14,465 nt of DNA from an uncultured Oscillospiraceae bacterium (GTDB taxonomy: Bacteria; Bacillota; Clostridia; Oscillospirales; Ruminococcaceae), in the NCBI GenBank assembly GCA_934463345.1, contig CAKSJL010000043.1:1-14465 (forward strand). Direction: 5' to 3'. Under the pieces are notes generated by a model that had not been told where the DNA came from, searched no databases, and saw nothing but the letters and a program-made list of their open reading frames with translations. Positions within the stretch are counted from its first letter, which is position 1, and every line of letters begins with the position of its first letter. Of the stretch, positions 7,592 through 14,381 are shown piece after piece. Made by a program: the position numbers and the translations under genes.

Positions 7592-7771
7592 TTAAGATAT
7601 TTTTTTCTCATACATTATTATCAAATTTAAAATAGTTTCAAGCGGTTCTTCAACTATGTATACATTTCCGTTTGAAAGCTTAATTGTTGTGTCAGGATTT
7701 TCCTGAATTGTTTCAATGTAATGATAATTCAATGCAAATTTCTGACCGTTAAGTTTTGTTAAAGTAATCAT
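7592..7771 (-). CDS. flbD: Flagellar protein FlbD/SwrD (small motor-power protein)
   Basis: This 59-residue protein begins MITLTKLNGQKFALNYHYIE and continues TIQENPDTTIKLSNGNVYIV, then EEPLETILNLIIMYEKKIS. This is the FlbD/SwrD pattern: a short strand, LNG, an I-E-x-P-D-T-x-I turn, L-x-NG, and a V-E-E-x helix ending in lysines. In Bacillus subtilis the homologue SwrD is reported to raise flagellar torque for swarming. Here the gene directly precedes motA and motB, which fits a stator-related role. The start is fixed by an in-frame TGA two codons upstream. No good Shine-Dalgarno lies at normal distance; AAGGAG is 21 bases away and the ATG overlaps the stop of a possible small ORF. The gene is easily missed because of its size. 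Confidence 0.88.
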   Translation of the reverse strand: MITLTKLNGQKFALNYHYIETIQENPDTTIKLSNGNVYIVEEPLETILNLIIMYEKKIS

Positions 7772-7854
7772 AATTCAATACGCTCTAATGCTCTCCTTAG
7801 TTTACTGTCTTGTTCATTCCGGACAACATCCCTGTCATCCGGAACAACAAGCAT
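7768..7854 (-). CDS. Possible 28-residue small ORF coupled to flbD
   Basis: An ATG at 7854 opens a frame reading MLVVPDDRDVVRNEQDSK, then LRRALERIEL and a stop. Its TGA overlaps the flbD ATG as ATGA, the classic translational-coupling arrangement. The second half would form a charged amphipathic helix. Against it: the ribosome binding site is weak (GGTG lies 14 bases before the ATG), the peptide is very short, and its DNA is largely taken up by a hairpin. I do not recognise it. It may be a leader peptide that brings ribosomes to flbD, whose own AAGGAG lies 21 bases from its ATG, too far for normal use; a decayed gene end; or chance. Confidence 0.35.
   Translation of the reverse strand: MLVVPDDRDVVRNEQDSKLRRALERIEL
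7809..7851 (-). other. Long RNA hairpin between flgE and flbD
   Basis: On the sense strand CTTGTT-G-TTCCGGA pairs with TCCGGAA-TG-AACAAG across a 14-base loop. This gives 7 and 6 perfect base pairs separated by a small 1x2 internal loop, which can close further with a G-U pair. It is the strongest secondary structure I find in the window. No U-run follows, so a role in mRNA stability, processing or translation control of flbD is more likely than termination. It lies wholly inside the possible small ORF at 7768-7854. Confidence 0.55.
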
Positions 7855-7869
7855 CAAATTCAGGACTTC

Positions 7870-7885
7870 ACCGTAAATTTACGGT
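7870..7885 (-). repeat. Perfect 16-base palindrome just after flgE
   Basis: The sequence ACCGTAAATTTACGGT is its own reverse complement and begins 11 bases past the flgE stop. As RNA it can form a 6-bp stem with an AAUU loop; as DNA it could be a dyad operator. No T-run follows, so it does not look like a terminator. It also holds the in-frame TAA that bounds the small ORF starting at 7854. Confidence 0.6.
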
Positions 7886-7896
7886 TCGTCTTAAAA

Positions 7897-9471
7897 TTAT
7901 CGTTTGAGGTTAATAAGCTCTTCAAGCATTGTGTCAGAAACTGTGATAAGTCTTGAGCATGCCTGAAAGCCTCTCTGAGTAGTAATCATATCAGCCATTT
8001 CGTGAGCAAGGTCAGTATTTGAAGTTTCAAGTGTGCCACCGAGAATGTCACCTGTTCCGTTTGTTCCGGCAATTGAAATGATCGGCTCACCAGAGTTTAA
8101 TGACTCAGCAAAGTAAGTATCGCCAACCTGACTAAGACCAGCAGGATTTGCAAATGTTGCAAGGTCGATTCTGCCAATTTCCATAAGTCCGAATGTCGGA
8201 TGGGTTGCAGAAATAATACCCTTATCGTTGATTGAAATACCGGTAAGGTCTGCAACTGTCTGTACTCCGCCCTCAGTACCGCCTGAAAGCAGGAAGCTTC
8301 CCTGACTGAGACCAAGATTTGATGAAGGCTCACTTGCTGTCATATTAACAGTACCTGTCATATTATCAATATTATAAGCCTTGATTGTGCTGAGGTTCGG
8401 ATAGGAAAGAACAAATGAATCAGTCGAAGATCCGTTTTTCTTCATAACAACTGTTCCGGCCTGATCCATCTGACTTGCTTCAACAGTTGCTGTATAATCA
8501 CCGATTGTGATCGTCAGCGTATCATCAGCGCTCAGTGTCATGCTCATGTTTGCAGTACCTGTTCCGCTGAATTCATCTCCTACAGACTTGATGCTGAAAT
8601 ACTGAGCGAGATCCTCAGGAAGCTCAATTGTACCGGATTTTACACCAAAGTCAGGCTCTGCTATTTCATCACCTGTAAGCGGCTTGTTAAAAACAGAAGG
8701 GTCGCTCATTGTAATTGTAAAATCACCCGCAGAATGCTGTTTACCGCCGTTTGCTGCTGTTATGGCATTATTCACCTCACGATTAAGTTCTGCAAGGTTG
8801 TTGAATTTTTCCTGAGAGTTTAAAGTTACAACGATGGAAGATGTTGTAATTGTTGCAGAAGCTTTCTGACCTATTGGAAGATTTGAGCTTGATGCAAATA
8901 CAATATTTACATTTCCGTACTCATTTTCCTTGGCTGCTCTGACTGTATATGTATTCTCATTGATAGTGTCACTTGCCGATGCCTTTGCAGCGCTTTCATA
9001 AGGAAGTGAAATTTTGATTCTGTCTGATGAAGCAGCACGTCCTGTAGGTTCGCCTGAAACACCAAGTACAAAGTTTCCGTTTACATCTACGAGGTTACCC
9101 TCCGCATCAATATCAAGCATTCCGGCCTTGGTATAGAAGATGTTGCCATCAGCGTCCATAACCTGAAGGTAACCTTCACCAGCAATTGCAACGTCGAGAG
9201 TGTAACCTGTAGTCGACATAACAGACTGCGAATGGTTTACATCAACGCTTCCGAGCTTTGAACCGTAACCAATCTGTGTCGGGTTGGTACCACCGCTTGC
9301 CGGAGTTGCTGCTGCTGCGGAAGAGCTTGTCTGGTAATAAACATCTCTGAAAGTTGCTCTTGATGACTTATATCCGTATGTACTTACATTTGAGATATTA
9401 TTACCGATTACATCCATCTTTGACTGATGTGTAACCATACCTGCAACACCTGAATATAACGATCTAACCAT
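7897..9471 (-). CDS. flgE: Flagellar hook protein FlgE
   Basis: FlgE polymerises into the curved hook that joins the basal body to the filament. The 524-residue protein starts with the rod/hook N-terminal helix, MVRSLYSGVAGM then MDVIGNNISNVSTYGYKSS (19-37), as in all FlgE/FlgF/FlgG proteins. The core motif TGYTLDVAIAGEGYLQV lies at 88-104 and FYTKAGMLDIDAEGNLVDVN around 112-131. A variable surface region of about 250 residues, rich in T, S and N, follows. The C-terminal pairing helix (TSNTDLAHEMADMITTQRGF, ending INLKR) closes it. Length and the large middle domain favour hook protein over rod proteins FlgF/FlgG. AGGAGG lies 10 bases before the ATG. The two longest intergenic gaps in the window flank this gene, and both contain hairpins. 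Confidence 0.95.
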   Translation of the reverse strand: MVRSLYSGVAGMVTHQSKMDVIGNNISNVSTYGYKSSRATFRDVYYQTSSSAAAATPASGGTNPTQIGYGSKLGSVDVNHSQSVMSTTGYTLDVAIAGEGYLQVMDADGNIFYTKAGMLDIDAEGNLVDVNGNFVLGVSGEPTGRAASSDRIKISLPYESAAKASASDTINENTYTVRAAKENEYGNVNIVFASSSNLPIGQKASATITTSSIVVTLNSQEKFNNLAELNREVNNAITAANGGKQHSAGDFTITMSDPSVFNKPLTGDEIAEPDFGVKSGTIELPEDLAQYFSIKSVGDEFSGTGTANMSMTLSADDTLTITIGDYTATVEASQMDQAGTVVMKKNGSSTDSFVLSYPNLSTIKAYNIDNMTGTVNMTASEPSSNLGLSQGSFLLSGGTEGGVQTVADLTGISINDKGIISATHPTFGLMEIGRIDLATFANPAGLSQVGDTYFAESLNSGEPIISIAGTNGTGDILGGTLETSNTDLAHEMADMITTQRGFQACSRLITVSDTMLEELINLKR

Positions 9472-9510
9472 TTTAATATATCCTCCTAATTTGCAGGAAC
9501 TGTAAGTGTG

Positions 9511-9534
9511 TGTGCCGTCAATCGGTCAGGCACA
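9511..9534 (-). other. Small RNA hairpin in the leader of flgE
   Basis: In the 89-base gap before flgE, the sense strand has TGTGCC and, 12 bases later, GGCACA: a perfect 6-bp stem. No U-rich run follows, so it is not an intrinsic terminator. It ends about 40 bases before the flgE ATG and leaves the AGGAGG site free. It could protect the 5' end of a processed flgE message or be a chance repeat. Confidence 0.4.
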
Positions 9535-9560
9535 GCAAAAGCTTCCATAAAGGTCCGGCT

Positions 9561-9950
9561 TTATATAACAACAGTTCCATCAATATTTGTAAATACATTT
9601 CCGGTCATTTCATCCTTGTTGACCGTAGTAATTACTGTATTATTTCTTACACTGACAATAAATGCAGCATTATCAAGCAGAATCAGGGTATCATCCAGTC
9701 CCTTTTCACCTGCGAGCTTAACGCCCTCATTCAGTCTTTCAATGTTTTCGTCCGACAAATCTATGTTTCGTTCCATAACACGATTCATCGCATGTCTTGA
9801 GAAATTAACACCCTTGGTACTGTCAAGCTTATCCTGCAAAATTGCTTTAAAGCTTCTTGTACCGACAGAATCTGCAACATCCTGCGGAGACGTATGCGGA
9901 ATACCTGTAGTAATCGGGGTAGATATTCTCTTTAAATCAATTTGATTCAT
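9561..9950 (-). CDS. Conserved flagellar operon protein (TIGR02530 / Flagellar_put type), function unknown
   Basis: This 129-residue soluble protein has no signal peptide or membrane segment. It matches from memory the conserved protein found between flgD and flgE in many Firmicutes and some other bacteria. The hallmarks are SFKAILQDKLD (about 33-43), FSRHAMNRVMERNIDLSDEN (about 50-69) and the C-terminal block FIVSVRNNTVITTV with VFTNIDGTVVI at the very end. Its biochemical role is not established. Position suggests a job in hook assembly or in matching FlgD to FlgE. An ATG seven codons upstream (9971) overlaps the Shine-Dalgarno, so the ATG at 9950 is preferred; AAAGGAG lies 10 bases before it. 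The family assignment is recalled and was not searched. Confidence 0.85.
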   Translation of the reverse strand: MNQIDLKRISTPITTGIPHTSPQDVADSVGTRSFKAILQDKLDSTKGVNFSRHAMNRVMERNIDLSDENIERLNEGVKLAGEKGLDDTLILLDNAAFIVSVRNNTVITTVNKDEMTGNVFTNIDGTVVI

Positions 9951-9960
9951 AACTAACAGA

Positions 9961-9967
9961 CTCCTTT
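9961..9967 (-). promoter_or_regulatory. Ribosome binding site deciding the start of the flgD-flgE intervening gene
   Basis: The sense-strand AAAGGAG lies 10 bases before the ATG at 9950. It falls within codons 2-4 of the longer reading from 9971, so the shorter protein is favoured. Confidence 0.65.
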
Positions 9968-9993
9968 CCATTAGAAACGATTACGATTTAATA

Positions 9994-10500
9994 TCAGCCA
10001 TCAGCTTTTGTTTCATTCTTTACGTTATTATTTGAAGAATCTGACGAATTGTCCTTTCCGTCACCTGCTGAAATCTGGGTGATTTTACTGAGATCATAAG
10101 GCTTTCCATTTACATAAACCTTATATTCATCATCCTCAAGCAGTATCTTCTCAACAACACCTGTTACATTTTCGGTTGAGCCTCCGATAACGTTCTTACC
10201 GATAGTAACTTCCTTGCCAAGCATAGACATAACGTAATTCTGTTTTGAATACTGACAAAGATCCATCATTTCCTGCATTGTTGCAAACTGTGCCATCTGT
10301 GCCATATATTCCGTATCATTCATCGGATTCATAAAATCCTGATTTGTCAGCTGAGTAATCATCATATTGAAAAAATCATTTACTGACAGATTGCTCTTGT
10401 CCTCATCGCTGAATACAGCATTATATACCTTATTGGTTTTTCCTGTGCCGTCAAGCATTGAGGTGTAATTTCTGTCCGAGCTAACTCCGTTAACTGCCAT
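9994..10500 (-). CDS. flgD: Hook cap / hook scaffolding protein FlgD
   Basis: FlgD caps the growing hook and guides FlgE assembly, then is lost. The 168-residue protein carries the family's N-terminal export/scaffold motif: FFNMMITQLTNQD (45-57), MNPMNDTEYMAQMAQFATMQEM just after it. The usual QDP is QDF here. A small beta domain follows, with LGKEVTIGKNVIGG (about 94-107) and VYVNGKPYDLSKI. The tail is rich in S, N, D and K. It is shorter than the enterobacterial protein (about 230 residues) and appears to lack the C-terminal Ig-like domain, as is common in Firmicutes. The ATG is preceded by an AAAGGA site with roughly 9 bases of spacing. It sits between fliK and the conserved operon protein, its usual place. 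Confidence 0.94.
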   Translation of the reverse strand: MAVNGVSSDRNYTSMLDGTGKTNKVYNAVFSDEDKSNLSVNDFFNMMITQLTNQDFMNPMNDTEYMAQMAQFATMQEMMDLCQYSKQNYVMSMLGKEVTIGKNVIGGSTENVTGVVEKILLEDDEYKVYVNGKPYDLSKITQISAGDGKDNSSDSSNNNVKNETKADG

Positions 10501-10514
10501 AGTCTTTTTCCTTT

Positions 10515-11765
10515 CTAAATCATGATGTCCAGTCCACTGCTGCCTAAAGGTGCTGCTGCCTTTTCATCAAAGGATTCAGCATCATCAGTTTCAGAGTAAA
10601 CAGTATACCCATGATTTCTGTTGTAAAACTGCTGATTCTGTCTGTACCCGTCGTTTTGTCCATAGTACTGTTCAAATGCAGGCGTCATTGCTGCAACAGT
10701 CGGACTCATATCCGAAGGATTGACAATTTCAACATTGTGCTGGCTTAAAGAGCTTTGAAGTGAAGAAAGATTGCTGTTTAGAAGTTCGGCTGTTTTCATG
10801 CTTGAAGCTGTCATACTCATAAGCATCTTTCCGCCATCGTTCTGAACAAGCTTTACAATAATTTCTCCGAGTCCTTCCGGTTTAAGCTTAACCGTAAATT
10901 CGCTTTTGCCATTTTTGAGGTTTTCCTCAACACCTTTTAAAAGTTGTTTTTCAGGTGCTTCAAATTCTTCTTTCATTTTGATGTCAGAATTAATCTTCTC
11001 AAACCTTATATCAAGCGGTAAAGCGATATTTTCAATAGAAGAAATATTTGCCTGAACATCGCCAGATTCAGAAGAATCAGCGGTTGAAGCTTTAATGGTT
11101 TCCGGTACGGTTTCTATAGCTGTTTTCATTGTGCGCTGAAAGTCCATAAAACCCTCATCATATTCTGCATGGTTTGCCGAATTTGTTTGGGCATTTTTAA
11201 CCGGAGCATCAGCTGTCTTTCCAGAGGTAAATCCTAATATTTCAAGCTCACCCTTATCAATATATTTATTGATAATATCTTCCGCCGAAACCGCAGATTT
11301 GGAAAATGATTCTGCATTAACAGGTATTTCCTTATAAAGAGTACTTAAAATCTCGTTATTTTGAGGAATAGCGCTGCCAGTCATGATAACACCAAGCAAA
11401 CCGGAAAGCTGAATCGGATCAGCAGATATGACATTGTCAGAAAAATCCGAAATTTTTATGTCATCATCAGAACTATTATCTGTAAGTCCATCTGTCAAAG
11501 TGCTCTGAACATTTTGCGGAACCACAGGATAATACTGCTCTTCATTTCCAGTAAGATTTTCTGTCAGAACCTCTAAAATGCTGTTGTAATCAGAAGTCTG
11601 TGCACCCTGAATTGCTTCGCCCGTCTGGGTATTTGAAAGCATCATCAGTATTATATCAGCAAATGATGTACCAGATGCTGCAAGTCTGTTTAATGCACCG
11701 ACAGAAAATCCGTTTTGCTGCATCGCCTGCATATCGAGCGACTGAACAAATTGTGTGATATCCAT
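10515..11765 (-). CDS. fliK: Flagellar hook-length control protein FliK
   Basis: FliK is exported during hook growth, measures hook length, and triggers FlhB to switch export to filament-type substrates. From the ATG at 11765 it has 416 residues. The first 270 or so are low-complexity, rich in S, T, N, D and E, as expected for the ruler part. The conserved C-terminal hook domain follows, with KLKPEGLGEIIVKL at 293-306 and a helix ending SSLQSSLSQHNVEI near 334-347. This is the L-PE-LG-V-V motif of FliK. The last 60 residues or so form a Q/N/Y-rich tail. A GTG 9 bases upstream in frame lies inside the Shine-Dalgarno AAAGGAGGTGA and is rejected as a start. flgD follows after 14 bases. Confidence 0.95.
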   Translation of the reverse strand: MDITQFVQSLDMQAMQQNGFSVGALNRLAASGTSFADIILMMLSNTQTGEAIQGAQTSDYNSILEVLTENLTGNEEQYYPVVPQNVQSTLTDGLTDNSSDDDIKISDFSDNVISADPIQLSGLLGVIMTGSAIPQNNEILSTLYKEIPVNAESFSKSAVSAEDIINKYIDKGELEILGFTSGKTADAPVKNAQTNSANHAEYDEGFMDFQRTMKTAIETVPETIKASTADSSESGDVQANISSIENIALPLDIRFEKINSDIKMKEEFEAPEKQLLKGVEENLKNGKSEFTVKLKPEGLGEIIVKLVQNDGGKMLMSMTASSMKTAELLNSNLSSLQSSLSQHNVEIVNPSDMSPTVAAMTPAFEQYYGQNDGYRQNQQFYNRNHGYTVYSETDDAESFDEKAAAPLGSSGLDIMI

Positions 11766-11770
11766 TATTT

Positions 11771-11781
11771 TCACCTCCTTT
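11771..11781 (-). promoter_or_regulatory. Strong ribosome binding site of fliK
   Basis: The sense strand reads AAAGGAGGTGA, a near-perfect anti-16S match, 5 bases before the ATG at 11765. It contains an in-frame GTG that would otherwise be taken as the start, so it fixes the start at the ATG. Confidence 0.85.
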
Positions 11782-11798
11782 CACTGTAAATAAATATC

Positions 11799-12242
11799 TT
11801 AATCAGACGAGGTCATTTTAAAGGATAAAAAATCAACTATGGAAGTTTCGTTTTCCTTTGCCTCAAGTCTGCGATATTCCTCACGCTGCTGTTCTTCCAG
11901 CTTATCAAGCCCTGAAAGCTCCTGAGAAAGCTTAACAACATTGCGGCGCTGCTTTTCAATTTTCATTTCAGCAAGGTTGATCTGGTACTTTGTCTGTGTC
12001 TGCTCACGTTTCACGCCATCCATTTGCATACTATAAAACATAAGCTTGGCAGCAGTTGTACCCTTTGCAATATCGTCATTTGACTGGTTTCTAAGATTCT
12101 CCATGGTTTTCTCAAGAGAACTCATTTTCTCTTCGAGTACATTTTTTTCACGCCTTAAACCTAAAAGCACATTCTTTTCAGATTCCAGTATTTGCTTTTT
12201 ATAGTCACGCATTTTCTGCATTGAAAAAACGAACTTTTTCAT
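11799..12242 (-). CDS. fliJ: Flagellar export protein FliJ
   Basis: FliJ is a small coiled-coil protein that sits in the FliI hexamer like the gamma subunit of F1. It links the ATPase to FlhA and helps recycle chaperones. The product has 147 residues, the usual length. It is almost entirely charged helix with heptad-like spacing (for example KNVLEEKMSSLEKTMENL around 33-50 and a Q/E/R-rich stretch near 110-130). It begins MKKFVFSMQKMRDYKK, like the family pattern of an aromatic-hydrophobic start followed by a helix. GGGGAGAG precedes the ATG. There is no separate YlxF/MotE-like gene between it and fliK, unlike Bacillus. The sequence alone would only say coiled coil; position after fliI gives the name. 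Confidence 0.92.
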   Translation of the reverse strand: MKKFVFSMQKMRDYKKQILESEKNVLLGLRREKNVLEEKMSSLEKTMENLRNQSNDDIAKGTTAAKLMFYSMQMDGVKREQTQTKYQINLAEMKIEKQRRNVVKLSQELSGLDKLEEQQREEYRRLEAKENETSIVDFLSFKMTSSD

Positions 12243-12259
12243 ACGCTCTCCCCTATTTA

Positions 12260-13576
12260 TCAGGCAAGAATTTCATTTATCATTTTTACTGTATCCTCAA
12301 AATCTACCTTTACATCAACAGGCTGCTGAAGAAACTCATTTATTGCCGGCATACGATTTATTGCTTCATCAAGATCCGGATTGCTTCCCGTTTTGTATGC
12401 ACCAATTGAAATAAGGTCAGCATTATCCTGATAAAGCGACATTATTTTTCGTATTCTTGAAGCGTTTTTCTTGTGTTCCGGTGAGGCAATTTCAGACATC
12501 AAACGGCTTATACTTGCTGTCACATCTATAGCAGGATAATGATTTTTCATCGCTATTTTTCGTGAAAGCATAATGTGACCATCAATTATGCCTCTTACTG
12601 TATCAGAAACAGGCTCATTGGAATCATCACCTTCTACAAGAACGGTAAATATACCAGTTATTGAGCCTTTACGGAAGTTGCCGCACCTTTCAAGAAGCTT
12701 GGGAAGTGACGCATATATTGACGGGGTGTAGCCTCTGGCAACAGGCGGCTCACCCACGCTCAGACCAATTTCACGCTCTGCCATGCAGTAACGTGTAAGA
12801 GAATCCATCATAAGAAGCACATCTTTGCCCTGATCCTTGAAATATTCGGCTATCGTAGTAGCTGTCAGAGAGCATTTCGAGCGCATAAGTGCAGGCTGAT
12901 CAGAAGTTGCAACAACCAGAACCGAACGCTTAAGTCCCTCCGGTCCCAGGTCACGATCAATAAACTCCATAACCTCTCTGCCACGTTCTCCAACAAGAGC
13001 AATCACATTCACATCAGCTTTGATGTTTCTTGCAATCATACCCATAAGGGTACTTTTTCCAACTCCGCTTCCGGCAAATATGCCCATTCTCTGACCTTTT
13101 CCTATGGTAAGCATGCCATCTATTGCTTTAACGCCAAATTCAAGCGGCTGAGCGATCGGCGGTCTTTCAAGGGGATTAGAACGGTTACCGTTAATACTGT
13201 AAAGCATTCCCTCCGCTATACTGCCTTTTCCGTCAATAGGATTTCCAAGTGCATCGACCGCACGCCCAATCAGACCATCGCTTACATTTATACGAAGCTT
13301 TTCTCCAGTATTTTCAACAAAGCTTCCGTAGCCAATGCCATCCATATCAGAATAAGGCATAAGCATTACCTTATTATCTTTAAAACCGACTACCTCCGCT
13401 ACGGCATTCTTCTTTCCTGGTTTTGATGCAATTTTGCAGACATCTCCGATATTACAGCTTATGCCGGATGCCTCAACGGTCATGCCAACTATCTGTTCGA
13501 TTTTTCCATACGTTTTATAAAAGGAATTGCTTCTGATGCTGTGACAAAGTTCGGATTGATCAAGATACTTCTTCAT
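12260..13576 (-). CDS. fliI: Flagellum-specific export ATPase FliI
   Basis: FliI hydrolyses ATP at the base of the type III export gate to help load and unfold secreted subunits. The protein has 438 residues from the second of two adjacent ATG codons, normal for the family. Counted from the first ATG (13579), it shows DALGNPIDG (109-117), the Walker A loop AGSGVGKST (169-177), GERGREV (197-203), ATSDQPALMR (224-233) and Walker B VLLMMDS (254-260) followed by LTRY. GLSVGEPPVARGYTPS and the VLVEGDDSNEPVSD region follow. These are the signatures of the type III secretion ATPase branch rather than F1-beta. The Shine-Dalgarno GGGAGGA is only 2 bases from the first ATG and 5 from the second, so 13576 is preferred. 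The gene overlaps fliH and is followed 17 bases later by fliJ. Confidence 0.97.
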   Translation of the reverse strand: MKKYLDQSELCHSIRSNSFYKTYGKIEQIVGMTVEASGISCNIGDVCKIASKPGKKNAVAEVVGFKDNKVMLMPYSDMDGIGYGSFVENTGEKLRINVSDGLIGRAVDALGNPIDGKGSIAEGMLYSINGNRSNPLERPPIAQPLEFGVKAIDGMLTIGKGQRMGIFAGSGVGKSTLMGMIARNIKADVNVIALVGERGREVMEFIDRDLGPEGLKRSVLVVATSDQPALMRSKCSLTATTIAEYFKDQGKDVLLMMDSLTRYCMAEREIGLSVGEPPVARGYTPSIYASLPKLLERCGNFRKGSITGIFTVLVEGDDSNEPVSDTVRGIIDGHIMLSRKIAMKNHYPAIDVTASISRLMSEIASPEHKKNASRIRKIMSLYQDNADLISIGAYKTGSNPDLDEAINRMPAINEFLQQPVDVKVDFEDTVKMINEILA

Positions 13577-14381
13577 CATTTCCTCCCTTATCCTGCCTGC
13601 TTATGAATTCCTTAATGTTTTCCAGTTGTTGAGACACACTGGCTACAACAAATCCATCAGACGTATTAATACGACATGTATCATCCGGAACATTTTCACT
13701 AATAGAAATCTCTGCATTTATACCACTGTCTGCAAACTCTTTTTCAAGCGAATCCACATATCCTGAAAGCTTTTCAGAAACCTCTGCCTTGATCCAGGGA
13801 GCGTCCCTGACAGTTTTAACAGCATTTTTTACAAGATTATACATTGTCATGTCGTCATCCTGAATCTTCTGATAAATAATTTTTTCAGCAATTTCACATG
13901 CAACATATTTCAGCTGTCTGCCATATTCCTCAAAATATTCATCTTCATCATGCTTGAGCTGTTCGATGCTTTGCGATATATAATGCGACAAATTTTCAAG
14001 AAGCTCTGTCTTGTCAGAAATTCCTTTTTTCAGCCCTTCATCATAAGCGTTCTTTTTTATTAGCTCCGCAGCGGCATTGGTTTCATCAAGAATCTGACGT
14101 CTGCTTGAATTTGCATCATCAAGCACTTGCTGAGATTCTCTTTTGGCTTTTCCCAGCATGACGTCACGTTCATGCGCTGCACTTAGCTTTTTCCTGCCAA
14201 GCTCACCAGCCAGTTCCTCACGCATTTCGGTTTTTATCTGTTCATAAACCTCATCCGTAAGAATCTTCTGTTCGTTTGCTTCATCTTCCGATTCAACAGG
14301 TTCCGGCTTAAATTCAATATCCGGAATTCTGACTGTTCTTGAATTTTTTACTATATTTTCGGGCTTAAAGACTTTACGCAA
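13560..14381 (-). CDS. fliH: Flagellar assembly protein FliH (export ATPase regulator)
   Basis: FliH is the cytoplasmic stalk protein that binds and restrains the FliI ATPase and tethers it to the C-ring. The 273-residue product is highly charged. Residues 40-115 look like a long helix or coiled coil rich in E, K, Q and A. A YDEGLKKG segment (about 113-120) follows, as in FliH and V/F-type ATPase stalk subunits, and then a mixed C-terminal domain (about 135-255) of the kind that binds FliI. The start is TTG. It is chosen because GGAGAGG lies 9 bases upstream (14391-14397) and no in-frame ATG gives a comparable product. It overlaps fliG at one end and fliI at the other. FliH is poorly conserved, so the name relies on composition together with its position between fliG and fliI. 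Confidence 0.9.
   Translation of the reverse strand: MRKVFKPENIVKNSRTVRIPDIEFKPEPVESEDEANEQKILTDEVYEQIKTEMREELAGELGRKKLSAAHERDVMLGKAKRESQQVLDDANSSRRQILDETNAAAELIKKNAYDEGLKKGISDKTELLENLSHYISQSIEQLKHDEDEYFEEYGRQLKYVACEIAEKIIYQKIQDDDMTMYNLVKNAVKTVRDAPWIKAEVSEKLSGYVDSLEKEFADSGINAEISISENVPDDTCRINTSDGFVVASVSQQLENIKEFISRQDKGGNDEEVS

Noticed and set aside
8097..8333. Minus-strand 78-codon frame inside flgE
   Set aside because: It is a shifted frame of the hook gene, with no ribosome binding site and no recognisable product.
9519..9526. ACCGATTG upstream of flgE, resembling part of a sigma-28 -10 element (GCCGATAA)
   Set aside because: Only the CCGAT core matches, the -35 position reads GAAG and not TAAA, and it sits in the loop of a hairpin.
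9547..9564. ATAAAG/CTTTAT inverted repeat at the end of the flgD-flgE intervening gene, considered as a terminator
   Set aside because: The stem is weak, it overlaps the stop codon, and no U-run follows.
9508..9945. Plus-strand open frame of 145 codons opposite the flgD-flgE intervening gene
   Set aside because: The sense-strand gene matches a conserved flagellar family; the antisense product is low-complexity and hydrophobic without known motifs.
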